NCBI RefSeq assembly: GCF_001995175.1
Contig: NZ_MUKN01000018.1
Coordinates: 1-59,172, forward strand
Direction: 5' to 3'
DNA from: Rathayibacter rhapontici
GTDB lineage: Bacteria > Actinomycetota > Actinomycetes > Actinomycetales > Microbacteriaceae
DNA length: 59,172 nt
Position 1 is the stretch's first letter. Each line of letters begins with the position of its first letter. Below the pieces are notes generated by a model, which did no database searches, was not told the origin of the DNA, and saw nothing but the letters and a program-made list of their open reading frames with translations. This document shows positions 18,164-27,295 of the stretch, piece after piece. The position numbers and the translations under genes are program-made.

Positions 18164-18242
18164 CTACATCCCGAGCCCGGCGCTCCGCCCGCCGGAGCAC
18201 CTCTTCGAGAGTACCGGTCGGGGGAGCGGCGCGGGGAGTCGC

Positions 18243-19054
18243 TCAGGCCTCGCGCCAGTCGTCCTGCAGCAGATGCGAGCCGGCCTGCGGGCCCATCTGC
18301 AGCATGCCGCCGTCGACCACGTACGAGGAGCCGGTGACGTAGGCGGCTCCGGGGGAGGCGAGGAACGCGATGACGGAGGCGATCTCGCGCGCGTCGCCAG
18401 GGCGGCCGAGCGGGATGCCGGGTCGGTCGATCGTGAAGGGGTCGACGTCGTCGGCGTCGTTCATCGGGGTCGCGATCTCGCCGGGAGCGACGGCGTTCAC
18501 GGTGATCCCGTGCGCCCCGAGCTCGAGTGCGGCGACCTTGAGCAGCCCGCCGAGTCCGTGCTTGGACGCGACGTACGCTCCGGCTCCGACGCGGGGCTGG
18601 TGCTCGTGCACGCTGGTGACGGCGATCAGCGTCCTCCGGTCCCCGCGTCCACCATCCGCCGAGCCGCCCGCTGCAGGCAGACGAAGGCGCCGTCGAGGTT
18701 CAGCGCCACCGTGCTCCGCCAGCTCTCGACGCTCTGCTCGAGGAAGGGCTCGCCGCCTCCGCCGCCCGCGTTGTTGACGAACACGTCGAGGCCGCCGAGG
18801 CGCTCGGCGAGATCGTCGATCACGGCCCCCGCCCGGTCGAGCTCTGTGGCATCGAGCTGCGCGATCTCGGCGCGGCGGCCGTGGGAGCGGACCTCCTCCG
18901 CGGTGCCGTTCGCCCCCTCCTCGTCGCTGTGCCAGGTGATGCCGACGTCCATCCCGGCCCGGGCCAGGGCGACGGCGGTCGCCCGGCCGATGCCGGAGTC
19001 CGACGCCGTCACGACGGCGCGCGTCGGGTGGAAGTCTCGAGGTCCGTGGGTCAT
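18243..19054 (-). CDS. Short-chain dehydrogenase/reductase (apparent frameshift near 18630-18640)
   Basis: A classical SDR of about 270 residues once repaired. The N-terminal fragment (19054 down to about 18640) has the cofactor motif TASDSGIGRATAVALA and the NNAGGGGG loop. The C-terminal fragment supplies TLIAVTSVHEH (catalytic Ser region), GAYVASKHG (Tyr-x3-Lys) and VAPGEIATPM. The two are in different frames, joined at GGGACCGGAGGACGCTG, where one missing base explains the break. The ATG at 19054 is preceded by AGGAG. Similar to glucose/sugar 1-dehydrogenase-like SDRs; the substrate is unknown. Confidence 0.82.
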
Positions 19055-19203
19055 GTCGTCTCCTGATTCCGAGTGGGGGTCGTCGTCGTCACCTCGATCC
19101 GAGCATCCGGAGGAGGCGTGCGGGACCGGCTTGACACGATCGCGAGAGGCGCGACCGGCGTGGGAGGGTCCCTCCGGCCCCTGGGATCGCGTTGACTGGG
19201 CGG

Positions 19204-20006
19204 ATGGAACACCGTCGCATCTCGTCGTCGTCCCCGTGAAGGACGACGCCCGCCACCTGGAGCGGCTGCTCGCCCTCCTCGCCGAGCAGACCCTCGCCCC
19301 CCTCGAGGTCGTGGTCGTCGACGACGGGAGCACCGACGACAGCGCCGAGGTGGCTCGGGCGTTCGGCGCCCGGGTCGTGGTGCACGAGGGGAGCGGGATC
19401 CCCGCGAGCACGGCGTTCGGCTTCGACGCCGCCGAGGGCGACGTGCTGGCCCGGCTTGACGCCGACTCGCAGCCGGGACCGGACTGGATCGCACGACTCT
19501 CCGGTCACTTCGCCGATCCGACGGTCGGAGCCGTGACGGGCCCGGGCCGCTTCGTCGAGCTGAGCCCCGTGCCGCGCCTGCTCGCCCGCGTGGTCTACAT
19601 GGACGCGTACTTCGCCCTGATGGGCTCCGCCCTGTCCCACTGGCCGCTGTTCGGGTCGAACTGCGCGATCCGCCGCTCCGCCTGGCGGGAGATCGCGGAG
19701 GAGATGCACCGCGAGGACTCGTACGTGCACGACGACGTCGAGATCAGCGTGCACCTCGGCGTGCGGCACAGGATCGTGCTCGACCGCCACCTCGAGGTCG
19801 GCATCTCGGCACGGCCGTTCGGTGCGGCGAGGGACATGATGCGCCGCCTCGACCGCGCGCTGCACACGCTGCGCCGGCACCCGGGTCTCGGCGACCCCGT
19901 GCTGCGCTGGACGCACCGGGTCCGGCGCTCCCGGATCGCACGACTGCAGCGGATCGCCGCGTCGCGCCGCGCGATCGCTGCGCGAGCCGACCGCACGCGC
20001 GACTGA
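19204..20006 (+). CDS. Family 2 glycosyltransferase (start region probably frameshifted near 19219)
   Basis: A GT-A fold inverting glycosyltransferase. Visible motifs are HLVVVPVKDDARHLERLL (first strand), VVVVDDGSTDDSAEVA (nucleotide-binding DDGS), LARLDADSQPG (DxD-type metal site) and SYVHDDVEISVHLG (catalytic-base region). It has no good start codon in its own frame. ATG 19204 reads five residues (MEHRR) in another frame; one missing base at CGTCGCATCTCG would join them. The corrected product is about 267 residues. It is divergent from the SDR gene, and its sugar donor is unknown. Confidence 0.78.
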
Positions 20007-21419
20007 TCAGTCGGCGGCGGGACGCCCCTCCTTCGGCATCGCCGCGACCGCCGCGAGCATTCCGAGGGCGACGACCGCGAGGGCGATGCAGACGGACCGC
20101 GTCCCGGCGGCCAGATCCTCGGGGGCGGGAGTGCCGTCTCCGGTCGCGGCGTTGACGATCGCGCCGAAGACCGCGACGGCGACCGCGCTGCCGATGTTAC
20201 GGGCGAAGAAGTTGGTCGACGACACCACGCCGCGCTCGTTCCACTCGACGCTGGACTGCGCCCGGATGAGGGTCGGAGTGGCCACGAGGCCCATGCCCGC
20301 ACCGATCAGCACGCAGAAGCCCGCGATCTGCCAGAGCGTCGAGCTGCTGCCGAGGAGGATCGTCAGCGCGGTGCCGACGACGACGAGGCCCGCTCCGATG
20401 AACCCCGTGCTGCGGAAGCCGATGCGGAGGTAGAGGCGCCCCGACAGGCTCGCCGCGACGGGCCAGCCGAGCGTCATCGCCGCGACGGCGAAGCCCGCCC
20501 CGAGCGCCGAGCTGCCGAGCACGCCCTGGGCGAAGGTCGGGAAGTAGGAGGTGACGCCGAGGGTGATCGCGCCGACGGCGGCCGAGACGAGGCTCGTCGA
20601 CAGCAGGAGCCGACGGCTGAGGACCCAGAGCGGCAGCACCGGGGCGGCGGCGCGCCGCTCGATCGCGACGAAGACGGCGAAGGCGAGGGCCGAGAGCGCG
20701 AAGACGCCGATCCCGGCGGGCGAGAGCCAGGGCCAGGCGGTCCCTCCTTCGAGCAGGCCGAGGATCAGCAGTGCGGTTCCCACGGCGAGGACGGCCGCTC
20801 CGGCCACGTCGATCGGCTGCCGCTCGCCTCTGGTCGTCTCGCGGAAGCTCCGGATCAGGAGGAACGCGGCGAGCAGGCAGAGCGGGATGTTGATCAGGAA
20901 GATCCCGCGCCAGGCGCCGAGGTCAGACAGCACACCGCCGAGGGTCGGCCCGACGACGGAGGAGATGCCCCACACGCTCGCCAGGTAGCCCTGGGTCTTC
21001 GCGCGCTCGGCGACGGTATAGATGTCGCCCGCGATGGTGATGCCCATGGGCTGGATCGCACCCGCGCCGAGCCCCTGCAGAGCCCGGAAGGCGATCAGCG
21101 CCGGCATGCTCCAGGCCAGCCCGCAGAGCAGGGAGCCGAGGAGGAACAGCCCGATGCCGATCAGCATGATCGGCTTGCGCCCGATCACGTCCGAGAGCTT
21201 GCCGTACAGGGGGACCGAGACGGCCTGGGCGAGCAGGTAGATCGAGAACAGCCAGGGGAACTGCGCGAATCCGCCGAGGTCGTCGACGATCGACGGCACG
21301 GCGGTCGCGAGGATCGTGGCGTCGAGGGCGACCAGCGCGGTCGAGATCATCAGCGAGAGGAGGATCGGACCGCGCTCGGAGCGCAGTCCGACGCTGGCTC
21401 GGGTCGGGGCGTCGGTCAC
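20007..21419 (-). CDS. MFS transporter, DHA2/EmrB-QacA type
   Basis: 470 residues with about 14 hydrophobic segments. Motif A-like GKLSDVIGRKPIMLIG, the motif C-like stretch GPTLGGVLSDLGAWRGIFLINIP and the opening STALVALDATILATAVPSIVDDLGG are typical of proton-driven multidrug exporters of the EmrB/QacA branch. The GTG at 21419 is chosen because the longer reading frame upstream lacks membrane segments and crosses the small gene at 21486. It abuts the GT2 gene tail to tail with no spacing. Confidence 0.93.
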   Translation of the reverse strand: MTDAPTRASVGLRSERGPILLSLMISTALVALDATILATAVPSIVDDLGGFAQFPWLFSIYLLAQAVSVPLYGKLSDVIGRKPIMLIGIGLFLLGSLLCGLAWSMPALIAFRALQGLGAGAIQPMGITIAGDIYTVAERAKTQGYLASVWGISSVVGPTLGGVLSDLGAWRGIFLINIPLCLLAAFLLIRSFRETTRGERQPIDVAGAAVLAVGTALLILGLLEGGTAWPWLSPAGIGVFALSALAFAVFVAIERRAAAPVLPLWVLSRRLLLSTSLVSAAVGAITLGVTSYFPTFAQGVLGSSALGAGFAVAAMTLGWPVAASLSGRLYLRIGFRSTGFIGAGLVVVGTALTILLGSSSTLWQIAGFCVLIGAGMGLVATPTLIRAQSSVEWNERGVVSSTNFFARNIGSAVAVAVFGAIVNAATGDGTPAPEDLAAGTRSVCIALAVVALGMLAAVAAMPKEGRPAAD

Positions 21420-21473
21420 TCGTCCGACGGTATTCCATAGCCGGGGGATGGAAGGAGGACTCGACGCGCTCGG

Positions 21474-21479
21474 TAGACT
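21474..21479 (+). promoter_or_regulatory. -10 hexamer for leaderless small ORF
   Basis: TAGACT ends 6 nt before the ATG at 21486, placing the transcription start at or next to the start codon. The region lies between the MFS gene (divergent) and the small ORF. Confidence 0.45.
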
Positions 21480-21485
21480 CGTCGT

Positions 21486-21596
21486 ATGGAACTCGTGCTC
21501 TGGCTCGTCATCGCAGGTATCACCGCCGCCGGCCTCGTCTCGGGCACCGCCGCCCTGATCGCCATGACCGTGGCGCCCTGGTCGGCCGACAAGTAG
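21486..21596 (+). CDS. Small single-span membrane protein
   Basis: 36 residues: MELVLWLVIAGITAAGLVSG, then a second hydrophobic run TAALIAMTVAPW and the end SADK. The whole protein is one long hydrophobic helix with a short polar tail. The start has a -10 box 6 nt upstream and no ribosome-binding site, consistent with leaderless expression. The stop codon lies inside a 25-bp tandem duplication. No family is recognised. It is credible because codon use, start context and membrane character agree. Confidence 0.5.
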   Translation: MELVLWLVIAGITAAGLVSGTAALIAMTVAPWSADK

Positions 21597-21643
21597 CACC
21601 GGCGCCGTCGCGCCTCGCTAGCACCGGCGCCGTCGCGCCTCAC
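21594..21643. repeat. 25-bp tandem duplication
   Basis: Two copies of a 25-bp unit beginning TAGCACCGGCGCCGTCGCGC lie back to back (21594-21618 and 21619-21643) and differ only at the next-to-last base. The first copy carries the stop codon of the small membrane ORF; the second overlaps the stop codon of the convergent DUF6504 gene. Confidence 0.85.
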
Positions 21644-21930
21644 TCGTAGACCCGCACGACGCTCCAGCTCGGCTCCGTCGACGCGATGACGTCGAGGACG
21701 AACGACCCGCCCGTCTCGACGTGCGTGGCCTGGAACCGCCAGCCGCCGATGCTCACGGGGGGCCTGCCGAACGTGGGCCGGAAGCCCTCGAGCGGCGCCC
21801 ACCAGGCGCTCGTGCAGGTCCAGACCGTCGGCCGGTCGGTCACGCGGTAGCGCCCGCCCCGCCAGTCGAGCGCGACAGGCACGCCCTCGCCGTCGGTCGA
21901 GACCAGCGCCGTCTCGTCGATCACCGCCAT
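21640..21930 (-). CDS. DUF6504 family protein
   Basis: 96 residues from the ATG at 21930. The core ALDWRGGRYRVTDRPTVW matches DUF6504, a small actinobacterial family often found beside ImuA/ImuB/DnaE2 mutagenesis genes. No catalytic motif is visible. An in-frame ATG at 21999 would add 23 residues, but it lies inside the LexA box, so the shorter form is preferred: it places the operator 61 nt upstream, in a promoter position. Likely SOS-induced; a role in DNA damage tolerance is inference. Confidence 0.72.
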   Translation of the reverse strand: MAVIDETALVSTDGEGVPVALDWRGGRYRVTDRPTVWTCTSAWWAPLEGFRPTFGRPPVSIGGWRFQATHVETGGSFVLDVIASTEPSWSVVRVYE

Positions 21931-21991
21931 CCTCGCGCCCCGTTCCTCCTCGTCGGCGACCCGCCCGGATGCTCCGGTGCCGGTTGGCCGT

Positions 21992-22007
21992 TCGAACATG
22001 TGTTCGA
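21992..22007. promoter_or_regulatory. LexA-binding SOS box in a divergent promoter
   Basis: TCGAACATGTGTTCGA is a perfect 16-bp palindrome and equals the actinobacterial/Gram-positive SOS box core (CGAAC-N4-GTTCG). It lies 61 nt upstream of DUF6504 on one strand and 66 nt upstream of the 96-residue gene on the other, so one repressor dimer could control both. Confidence 0.82.
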
Positions 22008-22073
22008 TAGTCTGCGAGTGTACGCCGCGGCGCAGATGCCCGCCACGGCCACGAGCGAACGGCGGGAGGCGCG

Positions 22074-22364
22074 ATGATCGAGTGGAGTCCGCTGCAGATG
22101 CTGCGCAGCAGCGGCCCGGACGAGTGGGTCATGGTCGACGCCGTGCGCACCGGTCGCATCGGACTCGTGCGCCGGATCGAGACGGGCCCGTACCGCGAGA
22201 CGTGGTTCCGCGCGGTGACCTGGGCGGCCGAGCCCGAGAAGCGGACGCTCGTCGGCTACTCCCGCGACATGGAGACCATCGCGAAGGCGCTCTGGGAGCG
22301 TCAGCCGCCGACCGCGCAGGAGAAGCCGTTCCCCGGCTACCCGGCCTCGCAGCATCCGCGATGA
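22074..22364 (+). CDS. Hypothetical protein under the SOS box
   Basis: 96 residues, preceded by GGGAGG. The sequence WVMVDAVRTGRIGLVRRIETGPYRETWFRAVTW suggests a compact beta-rich domain with an aromatic, basic surface; TLVGYSRDMETIAKALWERQPP follows as a C-terminal helix. I do not recognise a family. Its place between a LexA box and the polymerase-like gene (47 nt downstream) suggests it is co-induced with that polymerase. No cysteine, membrane segment or signal is seen. Confidence 0.6.
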   Translation: MIEWSPLQMLRSSGPDEWVMVDAVRTGRIGLVRRIETGPYRETWFRAVTWAAEPEKRTLVGYSRDMETIAKALWERQPPTAQEKPFPGYPASQHPR

Positions 22365-22411
22365 GCACTTCCGGCGCCGGGGGCGTCCGCTCTCCGGAGG
22401 AGAATGGACGG

Positions 22412-24039
22412 ATGCTCCTCGTCCTCGCCGGTTCCCCCTCGGGTGCCTGGTGGGCCGTCTCCGTCGCGGAGACGGGGGAGTCGTCTCCCGAGGGGAGCGG
22501 GCGCGGCGCCGCGGACCTCGCCCGCTTCGTCCGGGCGAACGAGTCCCGCGCCCGCGCTGGGTGTGGGACGACACCTCGCGCTGGTACCCCGCGCTGCTCG
22601 ACGCCGACGTCCGCGTGTCGCGGTGCCACGATCTGCGGCTGGGCCGCGCGATCCTCCGCCGCTCCGTCGCCGCAGGCGGCTCGGAGCTCGCCCGGGCTCC
22701 TCGGGACGCGTGGGACTCGGGCGCCGTCGCGCCCGCCGCCACCGACACGCTCGTGGGCTTCGAGGAGGCCGACTCCGACCCCGCCGAGCTCGACCCCGTC
22801 GTCGAGCTCGCCCGCCAGGAGGAGGCGGTCACGGCCTCCTCGCAGCCCGGCCGTCTGCGCCTGCTCCTCGCGGCGGAGTCGGTCGGCGCGCTCATCGCGC
22901 GCGAGATCGCCGCCGCGGGCCTGCCCTGGCGCGCCGACGTGCACGACCGCGTGCTGACCGAGGCGCTCGGTCCGCGGCCCGTGTTCGGCGGTCGTCCCGC
23001 CCGCCTCGAGGCGCTGGCCGATCGCATCCGCGAGGCTCTGGCGGCCCCCGAGCTCAACCCCGACTCGCCCGCCGACCTCATCCGCTCGCTCCGTCGCGCC
23101 GGTCTGGCCGTCGAGTCGACCCGGTCGTGGGAGCTCCAGTCGATCGAGCACCCGGTGATCCCGCCGCTCCTGGAGTACAAGAAGCTGTCGCGGCTGCTGA
23201 CCGCGAACGGCTGGGCGTGGCTCGACGCCTGGGTGCACGGCGGCCGGTTCCGGCCGGAGTACGTGGTGGGAGGGGTGGTCACCGGCCGCTGGGCGACCTC
23301 GGGCGGGGGCGCACTGCAGCTCCCGCGGCAGATCCGCGCGGCCGTGGTCGCCGACGACGGTTGGAAGCTCGTCGTGGCCGACGCCGCGCAGCTGGAGCCG
23401 CGGATCCTCGCGGCGCTGGCGGGCGACTCCGCCATGGCCGCCGCAGGGCGCGGACGCGACCTCTACCAGGGCATCGTCGACGCCGGAGTCGTCCCCGACC
23501 GTCCCCGGGCCAAGGTCGCGATGCTCGGCGCGATGTACGGCGCGACCAGCGGGGAGGCGGGGAGCCTCCTGCCTCGGCTGACCCGCGCCTATCCGCGCTC
23601 CGTCGCGCACGTCGAGGCCGCGGCGCGCGCGGGGGAGAGGGGCGAGAGCGTCTCGACCTGGCTCGGCCGCAGCTCCCCGCCGGGAGCCGTGGGAGCGAAC
23701 GACGAGAGCCCCGACGCGCGCAGTGCGCAACGGGCCCGGGACTGGGGCCGCTTCACCCGGAACTTCGTCGTGCAGGGCACGGCGGCGGAGTGGGCGCTCT
23801 GCTGGATGGGCGATCTGCGCGCCCGACTGCGGGACGGCGGCCCGGGCCTGGACCGGGCGCACCTCGTGTACTTCCTGCACGACGAGGTGATCGTGCACGC
23901 TCCGGCGGACGTCGCCGAGCAGGTCGCCGCGATCGTCCGGGAGTCGGCCGCCCGTGCGGGCCGGGCCCTGTTCGGCGGGGCCGACATCGACTTCCCCGTG
24001 ACCGTGGCCGTGGTCGACGCCTACGACGAGGCGAAGTGA
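22412..24039 (+). CDS. Stand-alone family A DNA polymerase / putative 3'-5' exonuclease-polymerase (apparent frameshift near 22549-22556)
   Basis: About 542 residues after repair. Polymerase motifs are clear: motif A VVADAAQLEPRILAALAGD, motif B AKVAMLGAMYG and motif C YFLHDEVIVHAP, the last with the catalytic His-Asp-Glu. There is no 5-prime nuclease domain. The N-terminal region lies where a 3-prime exonuclease domain would be, but I see no intact DxE exonuclease motif. The N-terminus (MLLVLAGSPSGAWWAVSVAE to VRANESRAR) and the rest (PRWVWDDTSRWYPALL) are in different frames; one C added in CGCGCCCGCGCTGG joins them. The ATG at 22412 has GGAGGAGAA upstream. Probably SOS-linked repair synthesis. 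Confidence 0.82.
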
Positions 24040-24048
24040 GGCGCGGGC

Positions 24049-25374
24049 TCAGTACCAGTGCGGCGTGCGGGAGTTCCACTTCGCCCAGGCGTTGCAGGGC
24101 GATCCGTACGAGCTCCTGATGTACGAGAGGCCCCAGTCCACCTGCGTCGCCGCGTTGGTCTGGTAGTCCGATCCGGAGGAGGCCATCTTGCTCGCAGGCA
24201 GTGCCTGCGGGATCCCGTAGGCACCGGAGGAGCGGTTCAGGGCGTTCCAGCGCCAGCCGGACTCGCCGTTCCAGAGCGGGACTAGGCAGGAGTCCATCTG
24301 GTCCTGGCCCCAGCCGTAGTTCCCGAGGACCGTCCGCGCGTACGCCTGCGCCTGCGAGGGCGACATGCCGTCGGTGCGGCCGGCGTAGGTGCTGAGGGCC
24401 GCGATGGTCTCGGGGGAGCTGTTGCGCGCTCCGGTCGGATCGTCGTTCCCGAGCTGCAGCGGCCCACCACCGGGAGCGGCGGGGGCGGGTGCGGCGGCCA
24501 CGGGGCGCGAGCCGGCGGCCGGCGCAGTGCGCGTCGCCTCCTGCTGGGCGGCCTCCCTGGCGCGGCGCTGCTGGTCCTCGAAGACCGCCTTCTCCTGCTG
24601 CCCGGTCGCGTACTGCTCCTCGAGTGCCGCGGTCGTGTTCTTGAGCTCGGCGAGCTGGGCGTAGAGCGTCGAGCTGTACTCCTCCTGCTCGGCCACCTTC
24701 GCGTCGGCCGCCGACTGCGCCGCCTCGGCCTCGTCGAGGGCCCGACCGGCCGCATCGGCGAGGGCGACCCGCTCGGAGCGGGCCTTCTCGGCCTGGGCGG
24801 CGAGAGCGCCGGCCTCGTTCTCGCTCGTCTCGGCCGCGGTCTGCAGGGTGCTCGTCTGGAGCGTCAGCTGGCTCATCGTGCCGATGCGGTACAGCAGCTC
24901 GTCCGACTCCTGGCCGCCGACGAGGAGGTTCAGCGTGGCGTCGGTGCCGCCGGTGCGGTAGAGCTGGGCGGCCAGCCGGCCGGCCTGCTCCTTCGCGGCA
25001 TCGGCGGCGGAACGTGCGGCATCGGCTCGGCTCTCGAGAGCGGTGACCCGCTGGCCCGCCTCGTCGAGCGCGGTGCGAGCGGCGTCCGCCTCGGACGCGC
25101 GGGCGATGGCGACGTCGGTGAGCTCGGCGGCCTGGTCGCGGAGATCGGCCAGGAAGGCCGTGATCCTGTCGACCTCGGCCGCCGTCGCGCCCTCGCTGTC
25201 CTTCGCGGCCTCGACGTCGGACCACGACGGGTAGTCGGCGGGGTCGTACGCGGCGGAGGCGGTCAGCGGTGAGGCGAGGGAGGCGCACAGGACGAGGAGA
25301 GTGCCGGTGCCCGCCGCGATCAGGCGTCGACGCGCGCGCGAGGCGACGCGGAGGCCGAACGGGGAGCGGGACAT
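24049..25374 (-). CDS. Secreted coiled-coil protein with transglycosylase-like C-terminus
   Basis: 441 residues. A Sec signal peptide (RRRLIAAGTGTLLVLCASLA, cleavage near TASA-AYD) is followed by a long Ala/Glu-rich coiled coil (about 50-270), a Pro/Ala linker and a C-terminal domain with LWNGESGWRWNALNRSSGAYG. In that domain the Glu of NGESGW matches the catalytic residue of lytic transglycosylase/SLT or resuscitation-factor-like folds. The layout resembles peptidoglycan hydrolases with FtsEX- or NlpC/P60-style coiled-coil regulators, so it probably acts in cell-wall remodelling outside the membrane. Confidence 0.75.
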   Translation of the reverse strand: MSRSPFGLRVASRARRRLIAAGTGTLLVLCASLASPLTASAAYDPADYPSWSDVEAAKDSEGATAAEVDRITAFLADLRDQAAELTDVAIARASEADAARTALDEAGQRVTALESRADAARSAADAAKEQAGRLAAQLYRTGGTDATLNLLVGGQESDELLYRIGTMSQLTLQTSTLQTAAETSENEAGALAAQAEKARSERVALADAAGRALDEAEAAQSAADAKVAEQEEYSSTLYAQLAELKNTTAALEEQYATGQQEKAVFEDQQRRAREAAQQEATRTAPAAGSRPVAAAPAPAAPGGGPLQLGNDDPTGARNSSPETIAALSTYAGRTDGMSPSQAQAYARTVLGNYGWGQDQMDSCLVPLWNGESGWRWNALNRSSGAYGIPQALPASKMASSGSDYQTNAATQVDWGLSYIRSSYGSPCNAWAKWNSRTPHWY

Positions 25375-25384
25375 GCGCTCCAGC

Positions 25385-25966
25385 CTAAGCGACGGCCCCT
25401 TCGCCTGTCTCGTCCCGGGACACCGCTCTCCGGCCCCGGCGCGGACGCTCGAGGGTGAAGCCGCGGACGCCCGCCTCCGCACCGGCCCCGGACAGCTCCT
25501 CGCGGGCCGCGTCGAGCAGGCTCCGCAGGGCGTCGTCGCGGACGCGGACGGCGCGGGCGGCGAGACGGCGCTGCGGATGGTCGTCGACGGGATCCTCCTC
25601 CGCCGGGAGCGCGACCGAGTAGGCGGCCAGGACCGCGTCGAGGTCGGCCTCCTCGAGGGTCGACGCGAGCAGGATGCGGTCGAGGACGTCGTCCCAGTCC
25701 TCCCGCGCCGAGGCGCCGTCGCCGTGCAGCCAGGCCGACGCCTCCGCCCGGCCGTCCTCGGTCAGGGCGTGCAGGGGGAGTCCGTCCTCCGTCGCTCCGG
25801 CCGGGAGGACGAGACCGCGCTCGCGCAGGCGCTCGAGCGTCGAGTAGATCTGCCCCACGTTCACGCGGCGGCGGTGCGCGGCGCGATCCAGCAGCTCGGA
25901 GTGCAGCTGCAGCCCGTAGGCGGGACCGAGGGTGAGGAGCGCCAGGAGACCGTCGCGGACCGACAC
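25385..25966 (-). CDS. PadR-family transcriptional regulator
   Basis: 193 residues, GTG start behind GAGGAG. The winged-helix domain (GLLALLTLGPAYGLQLHSELLDR, then VNVGQIYSTLERLRERGLV) has the PadR pattern, and the C-terminal half is a helical dimerisation region. PadR proteins generally repress a neighbouring transporter or detoxification gene. Here the neighbours are the secreted coiled-coil gene, 10 nt downstream on the same strand, and the divergent DUF3145 gene, so the target is unclear. TATACT (26016-26021, minus strand) is a plausible -10 box. Confidence 0.85.
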   Translation of the reverse strand: MSVRDGLLALLTLGPAYGLQLHSELLDRAAHRRRVNVGQIYSTLERLRERGLVLPAGATEDGLPLHALTEDGRAEASAWLHGDGASAREDWDDVLDRILLASTLEEADLDAVLAAYSVALPAEEDPVDDHPQRRLAARAVRVRDDALRSLLDAAREELSGAGAEAGVRGFTLERPRRGRRAVSRDETGEGAVA

Positions 25967-26065
25967 GGGACTCCTCTCGAACGTGCCCGAGCAGGAGCAG
26001 GCACCGGACGTCCCGAGTATAGGCAGGGGATCCGAGCGCACCCCGGGCGGGCGCGGCGAGCCGCC

Positions 26066-26096
26066 TTGTCGGCGCGGGACGGCTGATGCATACTCT
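26066..26096 (+). promoter_or_regulatory. Promoter of the DUF3145 gene
   Basis: TTGTCG (26066-26071) and TACTCT (26091-26096) are separated by 19 nt, about 100 nt before the ATG at 26196. The 5-prime leader contains a short GGTGG/CCACC hairpin. Confidence 0.4.
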
Positions 26097-26195
26097 GACG
26101 TGGTGGCTCGTCCACCGCACAATCGAAGAATGCACCGCTAGTCGTACGTGGTCCGGGTCGTTGGGGAAGACGCACCGGGACGAACGGAGGACAGC

Positions 26196-26698
26196 ATGGT
26201 GGCGCAGCAGACTCGGGGTGTGCTCTTCGTGCACTCCGCCCCTCGCGCGCTCTGCCCCCACCTCGAGTGGGGAGCCGGGCGCGCTCTCGGTCGTGCCGTG
26301 AACTTCGAGTGGATCGACCAGCCGGTCCTGCGGGGCACGCAGCGCGCCGAGTTCGCCTGGGAGGGACCCCCCGGCACCGGCGCGAGCATCGCCTCCGCTC
26401 TGCGCGGCTGGGAGGACGTCCGCTACGAGGTCACCGAGGAGCCGTCCCCCGGTGTCGACGGCGGCCGCTGGATGCACACCCCCGGCCTCGGGATCTTCTT
26501 CGCCCAGACCGACAGCGTCGGCAACACCGTCGTCCCCGAGGACCGCGTCCGCGCCGCGATGGAGACCGCCGGCGCGACCCCATCGAGCTCCACCGCGAAC
26601 TCCGCCTCGCCCTCGGCCAGGCCTGGGAGGACGAACTCGAGCCGTTCCGGTACGCGAGCGACTTCGCGCCGGTCATCTGGATGCACGGAGTCGGCTGA
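26196..26698 (+). CDS. DUF3145 domain protein (apparent frameshift near 26571-26578)
   Basis: About 167 residues after repair. The start VAQQTRGVLFVHSAPRALCPHLEWG and the end SDFAPVIWMHGVG are characteristic of the actinobacterial DUF3145 family, which is commonly found close to the fabD-fabH-acpP-fabF genes. The reading frame breaks at ACCGCCGGCGCGACCC; one added base gives ETAGGDPIELHRELRLALG. GGAGG precedes the ATG. The function is unknown; the recurring position next to fatty-acid genes suggests a link with lipid metabolism. Confidence 0.85.
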
Positions 26699-26741
26699 CG
26701 CCGACTCCGTGCATCGTCGACGCCGCTCCTCGCGCGGCGTC

Positions 26742-26825
26742 GCGCGGTCGGCTTCGCGAGCTGGTCGCGTTCCGAAGAGCGGGTTGCGATCGGCGACGCC
26801 GAATCGCTGGCACGCGATTCGGCGG
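26742..26825. repeat. Dispersed intergenic element, copy 2, with TGGCAC-loop hairpin
   Basis: Aligns with 71-150. Its hairpin at 26798-26823 has arms GCCGAATCGC and GCGATTCGGC around the same TGGCAC loop as copy 1. The arms differ in sequence from copy 1 at paired positions, so pairing is kept while the bases change. Confidence 0.72.
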
Positions 26826-26909
26826 ATGCGCCTTGCGGGGCTCGGCGATCGGGTGACGGGGGCGAGCTCGGGACCTTCGACCGGTGGAGTCCGGCTCAGG
26901 CGCCGCACC

Positions 26910-27200
26910 TTCGGCTCGTGGGAAGCGGCTGGGCTCGCCGGATCGTCTGATTTCGCGAGCCGAGTGTGGTTCTGCGGGTCGGAGACGACGTCAGGAGGTC
27001 GGGACGCCGCTGCGCGTCGCGGGGAAGGAGACGAGTCCGTACCGGGTGATCGGCTCGACGGAAGGGACAGTGCCGGTCGGAGGCGCCCGAGGGCATCCTT
27101 CCCGCGGTTTCGGCTCGTGGGATCGGGTCGGGCTCGTCAGATACCGTGATTCTCGTGCGCCCAACGCGGTTCTGCGAGCCCGAGGTGCGGTCCGCGGGTT
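26910..27200. repeat. Imperfect direct duplication, spacing about 200 bp
   Basis: TTCGGCTCGTGGGA at 26910 recurs at 27109. The following 80 bases stay alignable, including GGGCTCG, TGATT and GGTTCTGCG. The copies are diverged, so the duplication is old. Confidence 0.5.
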
Positions 27201-27295
27201 CCAGCGACGGGTGCTGGTGCCCGGTACGGCGAGCAGTGCGTCGATTCCCTCTCGGCGACCCCTGCTGCGGAAGCCCGACGGAAGTGCTTCGCGTC

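Noticed and set aside
21931..21999. Longer DUF6504 start at ATG 21999
   Set aside because: This ATG lies inside the LexA box and would leave no room for a promoter; the extra residues look unlike the family.
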